From the NCBI RefSeq assembly GCF_003205515.1, contig NZ_KZ826481.1, positions 166,660-230,659 of the forward strand: 64,000 bases of DNA, in the 5' to 3' direction. The position numbers were made by a program, and so were the translations under genes. Shown here piece by piece: positions 27,742 to 36,786 of this stretch (positions within the stretch are counted from its first letter, which is position 1; the number at the start of each line of letters is the position of its first letter). Source of the stretch: Litorivita pollutaquae. GTDB taxonomy: Bacteria; Pseudomonadota; Alphaproteobacteria; Rhodobacterales; Rhodobacteraceae. The notes under the pieces are model-generated. The model was not told where the DNA came from. It saw nothing but the letters and a program-made list of their open reading frames with translations, and searched no databases.

Positions 27742-30700
27742 TTAGGCTACAACGAGGCTTCGTTTTGCACCAGCGCCATAGCTCGCGGAGATTTGAGCGA
27801 CGCTCACCTCGAATGCGCCCGTTACCCCATCTGCCGCGCGCATTGCTGCGGTGTAGCTCCAAACCGGCGCGGCAAGGATTTCCTCGCGGATCAAACCGCC
27901 GCCTTGGCGGATTTGCAGCAGATAGCTTTCGCTTTCCTCGCCGAGCGGCACCTCGATGCCGTCCCATCCATCCCCGGAAATCCGCGTGCGGCGAATCCAC
28001 GACAGATCTGCATCCGCGCCCTGCCATTGCGCCTTTAGATGCACCGGTGCAAAGGGGCGCAGGCCAACACCATCGAAGGCTTCGATGCGGTGCACATAGG
28101 ACGGATCGTCATAGCTGCGCTGTGCAGGGCCAACACGGTAGTGCCGCGCGATATTGCGTTGGTTGGCCGCCAGCGTGATCTGCTGCGGTATGCCGTCAAG
28201 CAACACCACATAGGAACCCACCGGCCATTGAGAGGGCATCAATACATCCGATCCCAATTGCCCACGCAAACGGTGTTCGAGAAGATAGGTGTTCTCGCCT
28301 ACCAGCTGCGCATCACGGAATTGGAAAATCTCCCAATTGCCTGCGCTGCCATCGCCGATCGCCATCAAATTTCCGCCATTAAGCAACCCGAGATCATCAA
28401 TGCTGGCCAATGCGCCAGAGGTCAATTTCACCACCAAGCCGTCGCCGTGGTCGATGATTCCCATCGGCGCAGCAAACATCGGTGTTTCGGTCACACCGAT
28501 GGTCGCGCGACTGGAGATCAATTGATCGAGGCTATAGCCGGTATCCGAGCCAGAGGCATAAAGCGCCGCAGTGCCGGGCCATGGTTCCGCCGTGACCGCA
28601 AGATGCGGTGCATGGGGCACCTCGTCGCCGGTCATCAACGGCAGATCGAGGAACAGCGGGAACACCGGAAGCGGCGGTGTAAAGGCCCGCACAGCCACCG
28701 CATCATCGGCCATATCAATCGGGCGATAGGTTTCCGGTTCGATCCGTACGGCCTCAATCAACTGCTTGTCGCCCTGTTCGACGCGATCAATACGATAGCG
28801 CGCCGGCACCCCGTCATTGTCAAGCCGCACGATATCGCCCGCCCCGAGCGGCAGCTTCGAGGGCGGCAAGGCAAAGCGCACCACATCACGGGCGATGCGT
28901 GCCTCGGACAGCCACCGTTCGACCACCTGCCGTCCTTCGGCGCGGGTCAAAGACAAAGGCACTTCGGTTGCACCCACCGCATGGGTCTGCTCATCGGGAA
29001 GGATCGCTTCTTCGGCAATCACATCGAAATCCCCCTCGGCCTGCACAAACCGCATCCGGACACGCCCGACAAGTTCTGCCTCGGCGGTGCGGGTTTCTTC
29101 GACAATACCGTCGAGTTCGCTGGCCACGGCCATCTCGTCACGCGCCACGGTGATGTCGTCAAGGCCATCGCGCATGACGAATTTGAGCGTCCCGCCCCGC
29201 TCCACCGCATCAAAGCCATAGCGCAGCATCAAGGGTTGCAATGCCGTCCGCGCGGGTGCGACTTCGGCACGCGTATAGCCGCGCAGATAGCCGTAGAGTT
29301 CCGAGACGTCATAACTCAAAATACCGGCCCGCTTGCAAATCTCGGCCACCACATCCGACAGAGGCCGCGAAGCGCTACGTCCTGTCAACCAATGACCGCG
29401 TGCATAGTTGTCGCCATCGCTCCACAGTCCGCGATTGTTGGGGAAGAATGGATAGGGGCGCGCATCCCAGGCCCAAACATGGGCACGGCTCATATCCAAC
29501 ATCGGCGCGGCATAAACCTCGCTGACCGGATTGTTGGCCGGATCATCCCAATAACTGAACATCGCGCGCAGGTATTGCATCTGCATCAACTCGTCCCGCC
29601 GCCCGTTGGAATAGCGCGGTAAGCTGGATTCAGAAGATTTCGGATCCAGAAACTTGTTCGGCTGGTTGGTGCCCTTATCTACGGCGGCACATCCCAATTC
29701 GGTAAACCAGACGGGTTTCGACATCGGCTCCCACTCTGTCGGGTCGGTTTGCCGGACACCATTGATGCGTTCGTGGTGCGCATTCAACCACCAGTTTTTT
29801 ATATCCTTATACCGGTAGACCCATGGCTCGTTGTGCTCACCATCGGTGATCGGTGTGCGGATTTGCGCGGCGCGGGCATCGACCGAATGATAATACCAAT
29901 CATAGCCTTCGCCGCCCTCAATGTTGTCTTGAAGGTAGTCGAGATTATAGATCGCGCCCCAATCGGCATCGGTGTGATCGGTGCCGTCGCGCCAATCGGA
30001 CAACGGCATGTAATTGTCGATCCCGACGAAATCGATGTTGTCATCCGCCCAAAGCGGGTCAAGATGGAAATACCGGTCTCCTGTGCCGTCTTGAGGTTGA
30101 TAGCCGAAATATTCGGTCCAATCTGCGGCATAACCGATCTTACAATCGGGCCCCAAAATCGCGCGGCACTCGGCCGCCAAAGCGATCAGGGCCTCCACCG
30201 CAGGAAAGCGACCATCCGCCCCGCGAATTTGCGTCAATCCGCGCATCTCGGAGCCGATGCAAAACGCCTCGACCCCGCCCGCCGCAGCGCAAAGCGCGGC
30301 TTGATGCAAGATAAAGCGGTTGTAGCGCCATTCGGCCGGACCGCTATAGATCACTGTCCCCTCCGACACCGCAAAATCCGCCGCCGTGGCCGTCCCCATA
30401 AAGGCCGCGACCTCTGCATCGGCGGCGGCTGTGCCATCCGCCGATGCCGGGCGACCCGGTGCATCATTCAGCGTGATCCGTCCACGCCATGGCAGTTTCG
30501 GTTGCGCCGTCGCATCCGAATAAGGATCGGGCAAGGTATTGCCGTCCACCTGATCCATCAAAATAAAGGGGTAGTACATCACCCCCTGCCCGTTGGCTTG
30601 CGTCGCCTGAATGGCTTCAATCACCGAGGCATCTGCCGGTGTGCCGCCATATATGGGGCGGTTTTCGGGATCAAACGGAACCAAATCGGCCGTGCTGCGC

Positions 30701-31656
30701 ACCTCGCCTGCAACGGACCATGGCATTTCCTGACCATCGAACTGGGTCTGCTCGACCTTGGGTTTGATTTCGCAATTGGCGGCGCGGAGATCGTTGCCGA
30801 ACCAAGAGACAATCATCGAAACCGAACCGCAGTTCGGCAATTCTTCACCCAAGGCTTCTAGAGAAGTGGCATAGTCCGATTTGCCCGAAGGCGAATTGAC
30901 ATTGGCCAGTGCCGATTGCCCGACCCCATAGGAGAAATGCACCGGCGTTGTGGCGAGCGCGTATTCGCCGCTGCCCGGCATCATGGCAACGCCTTGGATG
31001 CCAAAGGCCGGATCATATTTATGGCTCTCGGTATGGGGCTGCGCGGGACGCACCACCTCGAACGAGAACTGCGGCACGCGGTTGCCGAATTGCTCTAACG
31101 CCAGATCCTCGAAAACCACATAGGCGGTGCCGCGATAGGCAGGCACATTACCCGCCCCCTCGACGGCTTCCATTTTGGGATCCGGCAATTGATCCGCTGC
31201 ACCGGTGTAAACACGCATATTCAAACCATCGCGCGATATTTCGCTGCCATCTGCCCAAATGCGGCCAATACTGGTGATCTCACCCTCGCAGACCGCAATC
31301 GCCAGACTGACAGTATAACTATAGGACCGCACCGTGGGTTTTGGCGCGCCCTTGCCGCCTCCAGAAACCGATACAGTTTCAGAGAAATTGGTCGCCCATA
31401 TCACATGGCCCCCGACCCGCATTCGGCCATAGACCTGTGCAATTGGGTCGCCTTCGCCGGAGCTGGTCAAACGGAAGCGGTCGATTTGCCCATGCTCGAC
31501 GGCTTCGGCGCCGTTCCCCATGATACGTTGATCGACGGCTTGGCCCAATGTGGCCCCTGCCAAACGGCCAACAGCCGCCGCTGAGACACCCATAAGCGTG
31601 CCCCCCACCGAGCCGCCGATCGCCGCACCCGCCGCAGATAAAAGGATCGTCGCCAT
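27742..31656 (-). CDS. GTA g15: large tail/host-specificity protein ("megatron")
   Basis: A 1304-residue protein, last gene of the GTA cluster and the largest. The N-terminus is glycine/alanine-rich (AAGAAIGGSVGGTLMG), as in phage tail-tip proteins. The region at about 430-760 resembles a TIM-barrel glycoside-hydrolase-like domain (for example DWTEYFGYQP, HLDPLWADDNIDFVGIDNYM and WFTELGCAAVDKG). The C-terminal half has phage tail protein J-like modules. In RcGTA this protein forms the baseplate tip that contacts the recipient envelope. The start is at 31656, sharing one base with the g14 stop (TGATG); a GTG one codon upstream is possible. Confidence 0.93.
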   Translation of the reverse strand: MATILLSAAGAAIGGSVGGTLMGVSAAAVGRLAGATLGQAVDQRIMGNGAEAVEHGQIDRFRLTSSGEGDPIAQVYGRMRVGGHVIWATNFSETVSVSGGGKGAPKPTVRSYSYTVSLAIAVCEGEITSIGRIWADGSEISRDGLNMRVYTGAADQLPDPKMEAVEGAGNVPAYRGTAYVVFEDLALEQFGNRVPQFSFEVVRPAQPHTESHKYDPAFGIQGVAMMPGSGEYALATTPVHFSYGVGQSALANVNSPSGKSDYATSLEALGEELPNCGSVSMIVSWFGNDLRAANCEIKPKVEQTQFDGQEMPWSVAGEVRSTADLVPFDPENRPIYGGTPADASVIEAIQATQANGQGVMYYPFILMDQVDGNTLPDPYSDATAQPKLPWRGRITLNDAPGRPASADGTAAADAEVAAFMGTATAADFAVSEGTVIYSGPAEWRYNRFILHQAALCAAAGGVEAFCIGSEMRGLTQIRGADGRFPAVEALIALAAECRAILGPDCKIGYAADWTEYFGYQPQDGTGDRYFHLDPLWADDNIDFVGIDNYMPLSDWRDGTDHTDADWGAIYNLDYLQDNIEGGEGYDWYYHSVDARAAQIRTPITDGEHNEPWVYRYKDIKNWWLNAHHERINGVRQTDPTEWEPMSKPVWFTELGCAAVDKGTNQPNKFLDPKSSESSLPRYSNGRRDELMQMQYLRAMFSYWDDPANNPVSEVYAAPMLDMSRAHVWAWDARPYPFFPNNRGLWSDGDNYARGHWLTGRSASRPLSDVVAEICKRAGILSYDVSELYGYLRGYTRAEVAPARTALQPLMLRYGFDAVERGGTLKFVMRDGLDDITVARDEMAVASELDGIVEETRTAEAELVGRVRMRFVQAEGDFDVIAEEAILPDEQTHAVGATEVPLSLTRAEGRQVVERWLSEARIARDVVRFALPPSKLPLGAGDIVRLDNDGVPARYRIDRVEQGDKQLIEAVRIEPETYRPIDMADDAVAVRAFTPPLPVFPLFLDLPLMTGDEVPHAPHLAVTAEPWPGTAALYASGSDTGYSLDQLISSRATIGVTETPMFAAPMGIIDHGDGLVVKLTSGALASIDDLGLLNGGNLMAIGDGSAGNWEIFQFRDAQLVGENTYLLEHRLRGQLGSDVLMPSQWPVGSYVVLLDGIPQQITLAANQRNIARHYRVGPAQRSYDDPSYVHRIEAFDGVGLRPFAPVHLKAQWQGADADLSWIRRTRISGDGWDGIEVPLGEESESYLLQIRQGGGLIREEILAAPVWSYTAAMRAADGVTGAFEVSVAQISASYGAGAKRSLVVA

Positions 31657-32111
31657 CACACAGTCTCCTCAGGAAAAGCAAAACGCGCCACAATACGGCG
31701 CTGCCATGGCAGGCTCAGCGGGCTTTCAACCACCGCATGACCTGAATAGGCGTGAATAAATGTCGGCATGCCGCCGGTCAGCGGCACGTGGCCTTGAAGG
31801 CCCAAATGTTTGGCCACCGCACCCGCCCGCATCCGAAACAGCAAAACATCGCCGGGCGCCGGATCATCACGGCGCTTGAGAACAAGATGCGCAGTGGCCG
31901 CGCGCCACAGAACTTCGTCGCCCTGAGGCTCCGACCAGTCTTGCGTATAGGCCGGAACAGGTTCCGGCTCCGCGCCCAGCACCTCACGCCAGACGCCGCG
32001 CAAGAGGCCAAGGCAATCGGTGCCCGCACCTTTGACGCTGGCTTGATGTCGGTAGGGCGTGCCAATCCAGCCACGCGCCGCCGAAACGATATGATCCCCA
32101 ACCTGCACCAT
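31656..32111 (-). CDS. GTA g14: NlpC/P60-type cell-wall peptidase
   Basis: A 151-residue cysteine peptidase of the NlpC/P60 fold. The nucleophile lies in GTDCLGLLRGVW (C near residue 32), a histidine in KHLGLQG (about 101-107), with HAYSGHAVVE completing the barrel. In GTAs and siphophages it opens peptidoglycan during DNA entry. The start at 32111 is one base after the g13 stop; an in-frame ATG 22 codons upstream would overlap g13. Confidence 0.9.
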   Translation of the reverse strand: MVQVGDHIVSAARGWIGTPYRHQASVKGAGTDCLGLLRGVWREVLGAEPEPVPAYTQDWSEPQGDEVLWRAATAHLVLKRRDDPAPGDVLLFRMRAGAVAKHLGLQGHVPLTGGMPTFIHAYSGHAVVESPLSLPWQRRIVARFAFPEETV

Positions 32112-32112
32112 A

Positions 32113-32997
32113 TCAGCGACGGCTCCCGCCGACTGAAATGCCGCTCTGGCTGGGCGGAACAACCGTCCAATCATCACCAGGAAGGTCGGGAAACCCTTGG
32201 TAGTTCGCGATATTATTGAATTTCAAACGGCAGGTTTCCATGCGTTTGTCGCACCCCGCTTCAAGCCGGATCATATCGCCCGCAACAATCGGTGCCCGCA
32301 TCGGAGCCCAGAGCTCGATCACCCGGGTTTGCTCATCGAAGTAATCGCGTTTCACCATGCCGCTTAGCCCGACACAGGCCCCGCTTTGGCCGATCAACCG
32401 CCCGCGCGCGAACCAGGCGTCATCGAAACCGGTTAAGGCATCAAAGCGAAACACCTGCCGTTCCTCGACTGCCTCGACAGCCAGTTCCGCAAAATACCCT
32501 GCGGCGGTGAGCTCAAATGCGCAGGCACGATCACCCAAAACTGCGCTACAGGGCTTTTGATAAACCCGCCCCAACGGACGGTTCAAGGCTTCGGTCAATC
32601 CGCGTAGTTCGGCCGTGAATGCTCCATTGGTGCGGCGCAATTCCCCGATGGAGCCGCGAAACTGCATCTCGCGTTGGCTCACATCGGCCCAATTGACGAG
32701 CCACGCACGCACCTCCGCCCCGTCGAACCGGCCCGCCTCGATATCGGCCTCTTTGATCGCGGCATCGCGCAACGCACCAATCGCTTCGGTGTTGTCCACC
32801 GCAAGGCCGGTGGACTGCGCCAATGCCATAGCAGTCAGGCCGCTATCCGCCTTGAAGGTGATCCCCTCGAAGGTCAGATTGACATCATGATCGGTAAAAC
32901 CAAACACAGCGCCATCGCTGCGCATGATCGCCCATGTGCGGCATAGGGTGGTTGCACCGCTGGCCAAATGGGTTTTGAATTCATCGGAATAGCCCAT
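32113..32997 (-). CDS. GTA g13: baseplate hub protein (DUF2163)
   Basis: A 294-residue DUF2163 family protein, the hub of the GTA baseplate. The N-terminal half (about 1-150) includes the family's GFTDHDVNLTFEG segment. Two cysteine pairs, PCSAVLGDRACAF (C149, C158 approx.) and GCDKRMETC (about residues 248-256), match the four cysteines that bind an iron-sulfur cluster in the RcGTA hub. The start ATG shares one base with the g12 stop. Confidence 0.9.
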   Translation of the reverse strand: MGYSDEFKTHLASGATTLCRTWAIMRSDGAVFGFTDHDVNLTFEGITFKADSGLTAMALAQSTGLAVDNTEAIGALRDAAIKEADIEAGRFDGAEVRAWLVNWADVSQREMQFRGSIGELRRTNGAFTAELRGLTEALNRPLGRVYQKPCSAVLGDRACAFELTAAGYFAELAVEAVEERQVFRFDALTGFDDAWFARGRLIGQSGACVGLSGMVKRDYFDEQTRVIELWAPMRAPIVAGDMIRLEAGCDKRMETCRLKFNNIANYQGFPDLPGDDWTVVPPSQSGISVGGSRR

Positions 32998-33629
32998 CAG
33001 ATGCGCACCTCGACCACCGGAACCGAGGGCACATTGCCCGCGCGAAAGGATGATACCGAAGTCTGAATGCGGTCGGTGTCAAACCGCACCGGCACATCAA
33101 ATTCAAACCCGGCGGTGATCTCAAAGCCTTCGTTGGGTGGGTGAACAAAGGTAACAATGCCAGTGGCAGTGTCGACCGAATAATGTATGCCCTCTTGCAG
33201 CTCATCACCGGCCACCCCGACCCGCACCGTGCCGGCCACCGGTTTGGTGATCGGGCGGGTATAGCTTTCATCGCCTGACCGGTAGGTTTTGGTCAATTGG
33301 AAGCTGGCCTCGATCTCGTCGCCAATGGCAATCACCTGATCATCATAGGCAATGTCCCGTGATGCCAGGCATGATTTATAGTCGGCCCAATCCTTCCAAC
33401 GAAAGCCATTCAGCTGCCCGTTGCGGGCCTCGAAAAACGAAATCAAGGTTTCAATATCGTCGAGGCTGCGCATCGAAACGCCCGCATCGTAGCGACGGCG
33501 CGAATGGGCCCATGGCGTGTTGCGCTCTTCGAACCCGTTGGCAAGGGTGACCACATCGGTGCGCCTCTCGGGCCCGCCGACCGATCCAAAACTGAGCGAG
33601 GCCGGAAACCGTGTTTCATGAAATCCCAT
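32997..33629 (-). CDS. GTA g12: distal tail protein (DUF2460)
   Basis: A 210-residue DUF2460 protein, the distal tail ring joining tail tube and hub. Typical segments: MGFHETRFPASLSFGS at the N-terminus, the RRYDAGVSMRSLDDIE region (about 45-60), GFRWKDWADYKS (about 75-86) and a C-terminal beta-rich domain. The ATG at 33629 is preferred to a codon five residues upstream because homologues begin MxFHE. It overlaps g13 by one base. Confidence 0.9.
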   Translation of the reverse strand: MGFHETRFPASLSFGSVGGPERRTDVVTLANGFEERNTPWAHSRRRYDAGVSMRSLDDIETLISFFEARNGQLNGFRWKDWADYKSCLASRDIAYDDQVIAIGDEIEASFQLTKTYRSGDESYTRPITKPVAGTVRVGVAGDELQEGIHYSVDTATGIVTFVHPPNEGFEITAGFEFDVPVRFDTDRIQTSVSSFRAGNVPSVPVVEVRI

Positions 33630-33691
33630 TGTCGTGCTCCTCAAATATCCTGTTACGGGGCGCGTGCCCCTACCTGTCGTGATCCGCCGGG

Positions 33692-34282
33692 TCAGCGATT
33701 GCGTTGCCCGCGACTAAGCGCGCGGGACATCTCGGCGGCGACCTGTGCATTGCTGCGCTGAAAACTCGCTGCGTCGGGGGTCGAGATATTCATCACCACG
33801 CTGACCGGTCCAGCGGTTTGCACGCCATTGCCCAACCGTTCGGAGGCGCTCATCACCGCGCTCCTCGCGCTGTCATACCCCGCCACGCTCGCGGTTTTTG
33901 CACCGCCAAAAAGGCCGGTGTTGCCGAAGGGCAAAGCCGCCCCCACCAGCGATCCAATGCCTTGGGCAATGGTGCTACCGACCTGATCTGTCACCGGCTT
34001 AAGCGCTTGGGAATATGCGGTGTTCGCCATGGTTTGCGCCACGTCGCGCATCACTTCTGACAAACGTGCGCCGTCGAAAACCGCATTATCAAAGGCCTTG
34101 CGCAAACCGCGCGAGAGCCCTTTTTCAAGCGTCGCCACGTCAGTTTGCGTGCCGGATAATGTCGTGCGGATCGTGCTTAGTTCCTCATTGAAACTTGCCG
34201 CGACCACCGCCGCATCACCCAGCGTCGCCTCCAGCGCCGACACCTGAATGTCGAGATTGTCCAAACCGTTAAATTGACTCAT
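33692..34282 (-). CDS. GTA g11: tape measure protein
   Basis: A 196-residue short tape measure protein. It is largely helical: a coiled-coil-forming N-terminus (LEATLGDAAVVAASFNEELS), a central hydrophobic segment with GSLVGAALPFG (about 112-122), and an Arg/Gln-rich C-terminus. GTA tails are short, in keeping with its small size compared with phage tape measures (often over 600 residues). Its start lies inside the end of the chaperone gene g10.1, overlapping by 14 bases. Confidence 0.85.
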   Translation of the reverse strand: MSQFNGLDNLDIQVSALEATLGDAAVVAASFNEELSTIRTTLSGTQTDVATLEKGLSRGLRKAFDNAVFDGARLSEVMRDVAQTMANTAYSQALKPVTDQVGSTIAQGIGSLVGAALPFGNTGLFGGAKTASVAGYDSARSAVMSASERLGNGVQTAGPVSVVMNISTPDAASFQRSNAQVAAEMSRALSRGQRNR

Positions 34283-34478
34283 CGTCTGTGCCTCCTTCGG
34301 CATCGGGATAGGCTTCGAGCAGCTCGTCGAGCCGCGACCGCGCCAGCGGGACACTCCCGCCGCTTTCCCCCAGCATCAGCCGAAGCTCTGCCGGGGTCAG
34401 GCGCCAAAACTCGGACGGGGACAGGCCAAGCCCGTGGATCCCCGCCCGCATCAACACGGGCCAATCAAGACCCGTCAT
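34269..34478 (-). CDS. GTA g10.1: tail assembly chaperone
   Basis: A 69-residue protein of the rcc01693/phage tail assembly chaperone (TAC) type, recognised by the pattern LGLSPSEFWRLTPAELRLML (about 17-36) and an acidic C-terminus. It keeps tail proteins assembly-competent around the tape measure. The start overlaps the g10 stop as ATGA. Confidence 0.85.
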   Translation of the reverse strand: MTGLDWPVLMRAGIHGLGLSPSEFWRLTPAELRLMLGESGGSVPLARSRLDELLEAYPDAEGGTDDESI

Positions 34479-34801
34479 CCGGCACGCTCCTCGGGCAACA
34501 TGAAGGCCCGTGCGAGCAATTGCGCCGCCGCGCGCGCCGCACCCATCGGGCCGCCCGCAATTTCTGCCGACAGCAGATCACGGCTGCTGCCTTGCCAACC
34601 GCCGCCGCGCAAACCCGCCACGATGAGCGCAAGCACATCACGGCTGGAAAACGCACCGGCTTCGAAGCGCTCGACAAGGTCCACCAGGGTGCTCCCGTTG
34701 AGGCTCTCTTCAAGCTCCGCCAAAGCCCCCAAGGTCAGTTTCAGAACCCGCTGCTCTCCATCTATGGCAAGGGTGACCTCGCCCGTCCAAGGGTTCGCCA
34801 T
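34475..34801 (-). CDS. GTA g10: GTA-gp10 family tail assembly protein
   Basis: A 108-residue GTA-gp10 protein. The family pattern is visible: MANPWTGEVTLAIDG at the start, then LTLGALAELEESLN (about 22-35) and ALIVAGLRGGGW (about 57-68). It is thought to act with g10.1 as the tail assembly chaperone pair, as upstream/downstream chaperones do in siphophages. The long in-frame extension upstream would run into g9 and is rejected. Confidence 0.85.
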   Translation of the reverse strand: MANPWTGEVTLAIDGEQRVLKLTLGALAELEESLNGSTLVDLVERFEAGAFSSRDVLALIVAGLRGGGWQGSSRDLLSAEIAGGPMGAARAAAQLLARAFMLPEERAG

Positions 34802-34805
34802 GGGG

Positions 34806-35222
34806 TTAGACCGCCGCTGTAAAGAGCAAGGCACCGGCAGAGGCCAATGACAGCTCATAGGTGGCCTCGCCATCGAAGGTGCCGGCATATTCAATCGAGG
34901 TAATTTGGAACGGACCTTCCACGTTGCCGAAATCAGGGATGATCACTTGAAAATCCGGTGTCTCGCCGTCAAAGAAAATCTGCCGGGCGCGTTCATCCGT
35001 TTGTTCGTCTTTGAAGACGCCCGAACCGGTGATCGTGGCCGAACGCACACCGGCGCCGCCCAACAGTTCGCGCCAGCCGCCTTGGCTTTCCAATGAGGTT
35101 ACGTCGACGCTTTCGGCGTTGAAAGCGATCCTCGTGGCGCGCAAACCCGCCACGGTTTGGAACTGGCCATCGCCAGTCATGTCTACTTTGATCAAAAGAT
35201 CTTTGCCGTTCTGGGCTGTCAT
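34806..35222 (-). CDS. GTA g9: major tail protein
   Basis: A 138-residue phage major tail tube protein (TP901-1 type), giving the tube through which DNA passes. Typical segments: GKDLLIKVDMTGDGQF (about 5-20), VDVTSLESQGGWRELL (about 38-53) and ATITGSGVF. ATG 35222 has GGAG eight bases upstream; a GTG three codons earlier is less likely. Confidence 0.9.
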   Translation of the reverse strand: MTAQNGKDLLIKVDMTGDGQFQTVAGLRATRIAFNAESVDVTSLESQGGWRELLGGAGVRSATITGSGVFKDEQTDERARQIFFDGETPDFQVIIPDFGNVEGPFQITSIEYAGTFDGEATYELSLASAGALLFTAAV

Positions 35223-35281
35223 GCTCGTCACTCCAAATGGTGGTGGATGGTGGTAAAAAATGCCCCGCGCAGGGATCTGGC

Positions 35282-35689
35282 CTAAGCCTCTACTCTTGCG
35301 CGAAACGTGAGGTTAATACGCCGTACGGTGCCGTTCTCTTCGCGCAGGGCCACGGCACGGTCGAAACCGATACCGATCAGCGTGCCACGCGAGAGGGTCA
35401 GGTCTGCGTCGATGAGCACGTCGCAGATTGCTGCGCCAACGTCTTTGGCGCTTTGAAAGCCCTGGTCGGTGGTGACGACGGAAACTTCGAATTTGTGCAA
35501 TGCACCCTCCGAGGTCATATCCGACGCCCCGAACACCGTTTCCGGCCCAAGGCTGACATAGGTCGATGGCAAAGTGCCCGAAGGGAGCGCATCATAGATC
35601 GCCCCACTCACCAGGCCGGTCACCGTGGGATCGGCAGAAAGCGCGCTGAACACAGCCGCTTGTAGCGCCGGCGAAGTCACATAACTCAT
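35282..35689 (-). CDS. GTA g8: tail terminator / head-tail joining protein (DUF3168)
   Basis: A 135-residue DUF3168 protein. The family pattern (LQAAVFSALSADPTVTGLV, then YVSLGPETVF and the C-terminal RRINLTFRARVEA) is clear. In siphophage-like particles this protein caps the tail tube where it meets the head. Its start overlaps the g7 stop as ATGA. Confidence 0.88.
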   Translation of the reverse strand: MSYVTSPALQAAVFSALSADPTVTGLVSGAIYDALPSGTLPSTYVSLGPETVFGASDMTSEGALHKFEVSVVTTDQGFQSAKDVGAAICDVLIDADLTLSRGTLIGIGFDRAVALREENGTVRRINLTFRARVEA

Positions 35690-36027
35690 GGCACAAGCTC
35701 CTCATTGGCATAGCAGGTTAAATAGCGGCCGGTCGGATCGTCTTCGGCCACAGCAAGAATGTTGAACACGCGCGCACCTTCACGAAACCGTTGTTCGGGG
35801 CGCGGGCGGCGTTCGTCGCCTGGCGGGGCCGCGCGCACGATGACGCGGTAGCCAACATCCGAAACGGCCGTGGCCGCGCCCGTGCGTTGGCGGCCCCCGG
35901 CGGCAATGACCTCGGCCCACAGCGTGCCAAGCACCTGCCAGACCTCATCATACCCCCCCGCCCCATCGGGCGTGCGCAGCGGTGTTTCGAGAGCCAAGGC
36001 GCGGCTAAGGTTGGGAAGCTCTGCCAT
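35686..36027 (-). CDS. GTA g7: head closure (stopper) protein
   Basis: A 113-residue head-tail joining protein with a small beta-barrel (SPP1 gp16-like/head closure). The segment WAEVIAAGGRQRTG (about 38-51) is typical, followed by FREGARVFNILAVAEDD (about 79-95). The ATG at 36027 shares one base with the g6 stop (TAATG). It closes the packaged head and connects to the tail terminator. Confidence 0.87.
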   Translation of the reverse strand: MAELPNLSRALALETPLRTPDGAGGYDEVWQVLGTLWAEVIAAGGRQRTGAATAVSDVGYRVIVRAAPPGDERRPRPEQRFREGARVFNILAVAEDDPTGRYLTCYANEELVP

Positions 36028-36632
36028 TACGCCGTGCCTCCCTTGCCGCCCAGAACACGCAGGGTCCGATAGCGCTCGATCAACGAGGTCACGCCAAAGG
36101 GCATGCAACCGCTGCCAAGCGCCGTCTCGGACCGATATTCATAATAATGCGCCGCCAAAAGCAGGACCGCCTGGCCCAGATCTGCGGGCAACTCACCCCA
36201 TGTCGCGCCCATGCCGGCGGCAAACAGAATATCGACCGAGCCGCCCAAGGGGACCAATGGCAGAAGACCGGTTTTGGCGCGCAAACGCGGGCGTTGTTGA
36301 TCCCGCTCCAGATAATAGCCCGCCGGATCCAGCACCGTTTGTGTCCCGCCGGCATCTGTCATCGCGACCGAGGTCAGGCTGACAACCGGCGCGGCCGGCA
36401 AGGCCTGTCCGGATTGATCGCGCCAACAGCTCAACGTCCAGGAAAAATCCCGTGTGATCAGAATCTTGCCAGTGCGCGCCTCGATTGCAGCAATGGCCGC
36501 ACGCAGGAAGCTTTCAAGCACTGAATCTTGCAAACCAATGTTGGAAAACCCGGTACCAAGGCGCAGGTGGTCTTTAAATTCATCCAGCGGAAGGGCGCTT
36601 TGCGGCACCGCGCTTTCTTCGATTAACATCAT
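36027..36632 (-). CDS. GTA g6: head-tail connector adaptor protein
   Basis: A 201-residue adaptor that docks under the portal. The family start MMLIEESAVPQSALPLDEFKDHLR is partly visible (the first 20 residues are typical), with EARTGKILITRDF (about 51-63) and C-terminal helices GQAVLLLAAHYYEYR. Two consecutive ATGs (36632, 36629) precede it; I use the first, as in RcGTA. A structured 155-base gap separates it from the capsid gene. Confidence 0.87.
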   Translation of the reverse strand: MMLIEESAVPQSALPLDEFKDHLRLGTGFSNIGLQDSVLESFLRAAIAAIEARTGKILITRDFSWTLSCWRDQSGQALPAAPVVSLTSVAMTDAGGTQTVLDPAGYYLERDQQRPRLRAKTGLLPLVPLGGSVDILFAAGMGATWGELPADLGQAVLLLAAHYYEYRSETALGSGCMPFGVTSLIERYRTLRVLGGKGGTA

Positions 36633-36672
36633 GGGATCACTCCGCAAATTTTCCTCCCCCCGAAGGGAATAT

Positions 36673-36770
36673 GCGCACGGCGCCTCCGCGTTGCTCGGAC
36701 GGAGGGGAGCAGCTGGACAACGCTTTTTTGAAGACGCCGTGCGCGGGAGGGCGGACCATGCCCGCCTCCC
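36673..36770 (-). promoter_or_regulatory. Nested RNA hairpins between capsid (g5) and adaptor (g6) genes
   Basis: This 155-base gap, the largest inside the lower half of the cluster, contains a perfect ten-base outer stem (36673-36682 with 36735-36744), an inner six-base stem (36683-36688 with 36700-36705) and a third near-perfect hairpin (36745-36754 with 36762-36770). No U tract follows on the minus strand, so this is not a simple terminator; it could stabilise the capsid mRNA or tune transcription. Confidence 0.5.
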
Positions 36771-36786
36771 CATCGGCTATGCCCGT

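Noticed and set aside
28039-29622. 527-codon plus-strand open frame
   Set aside because: It lies fully antisense to the GTA g15 gene, is rich in Arg/His/Ile from reverse reading of GC-biased codons, and has no start signal or family features.
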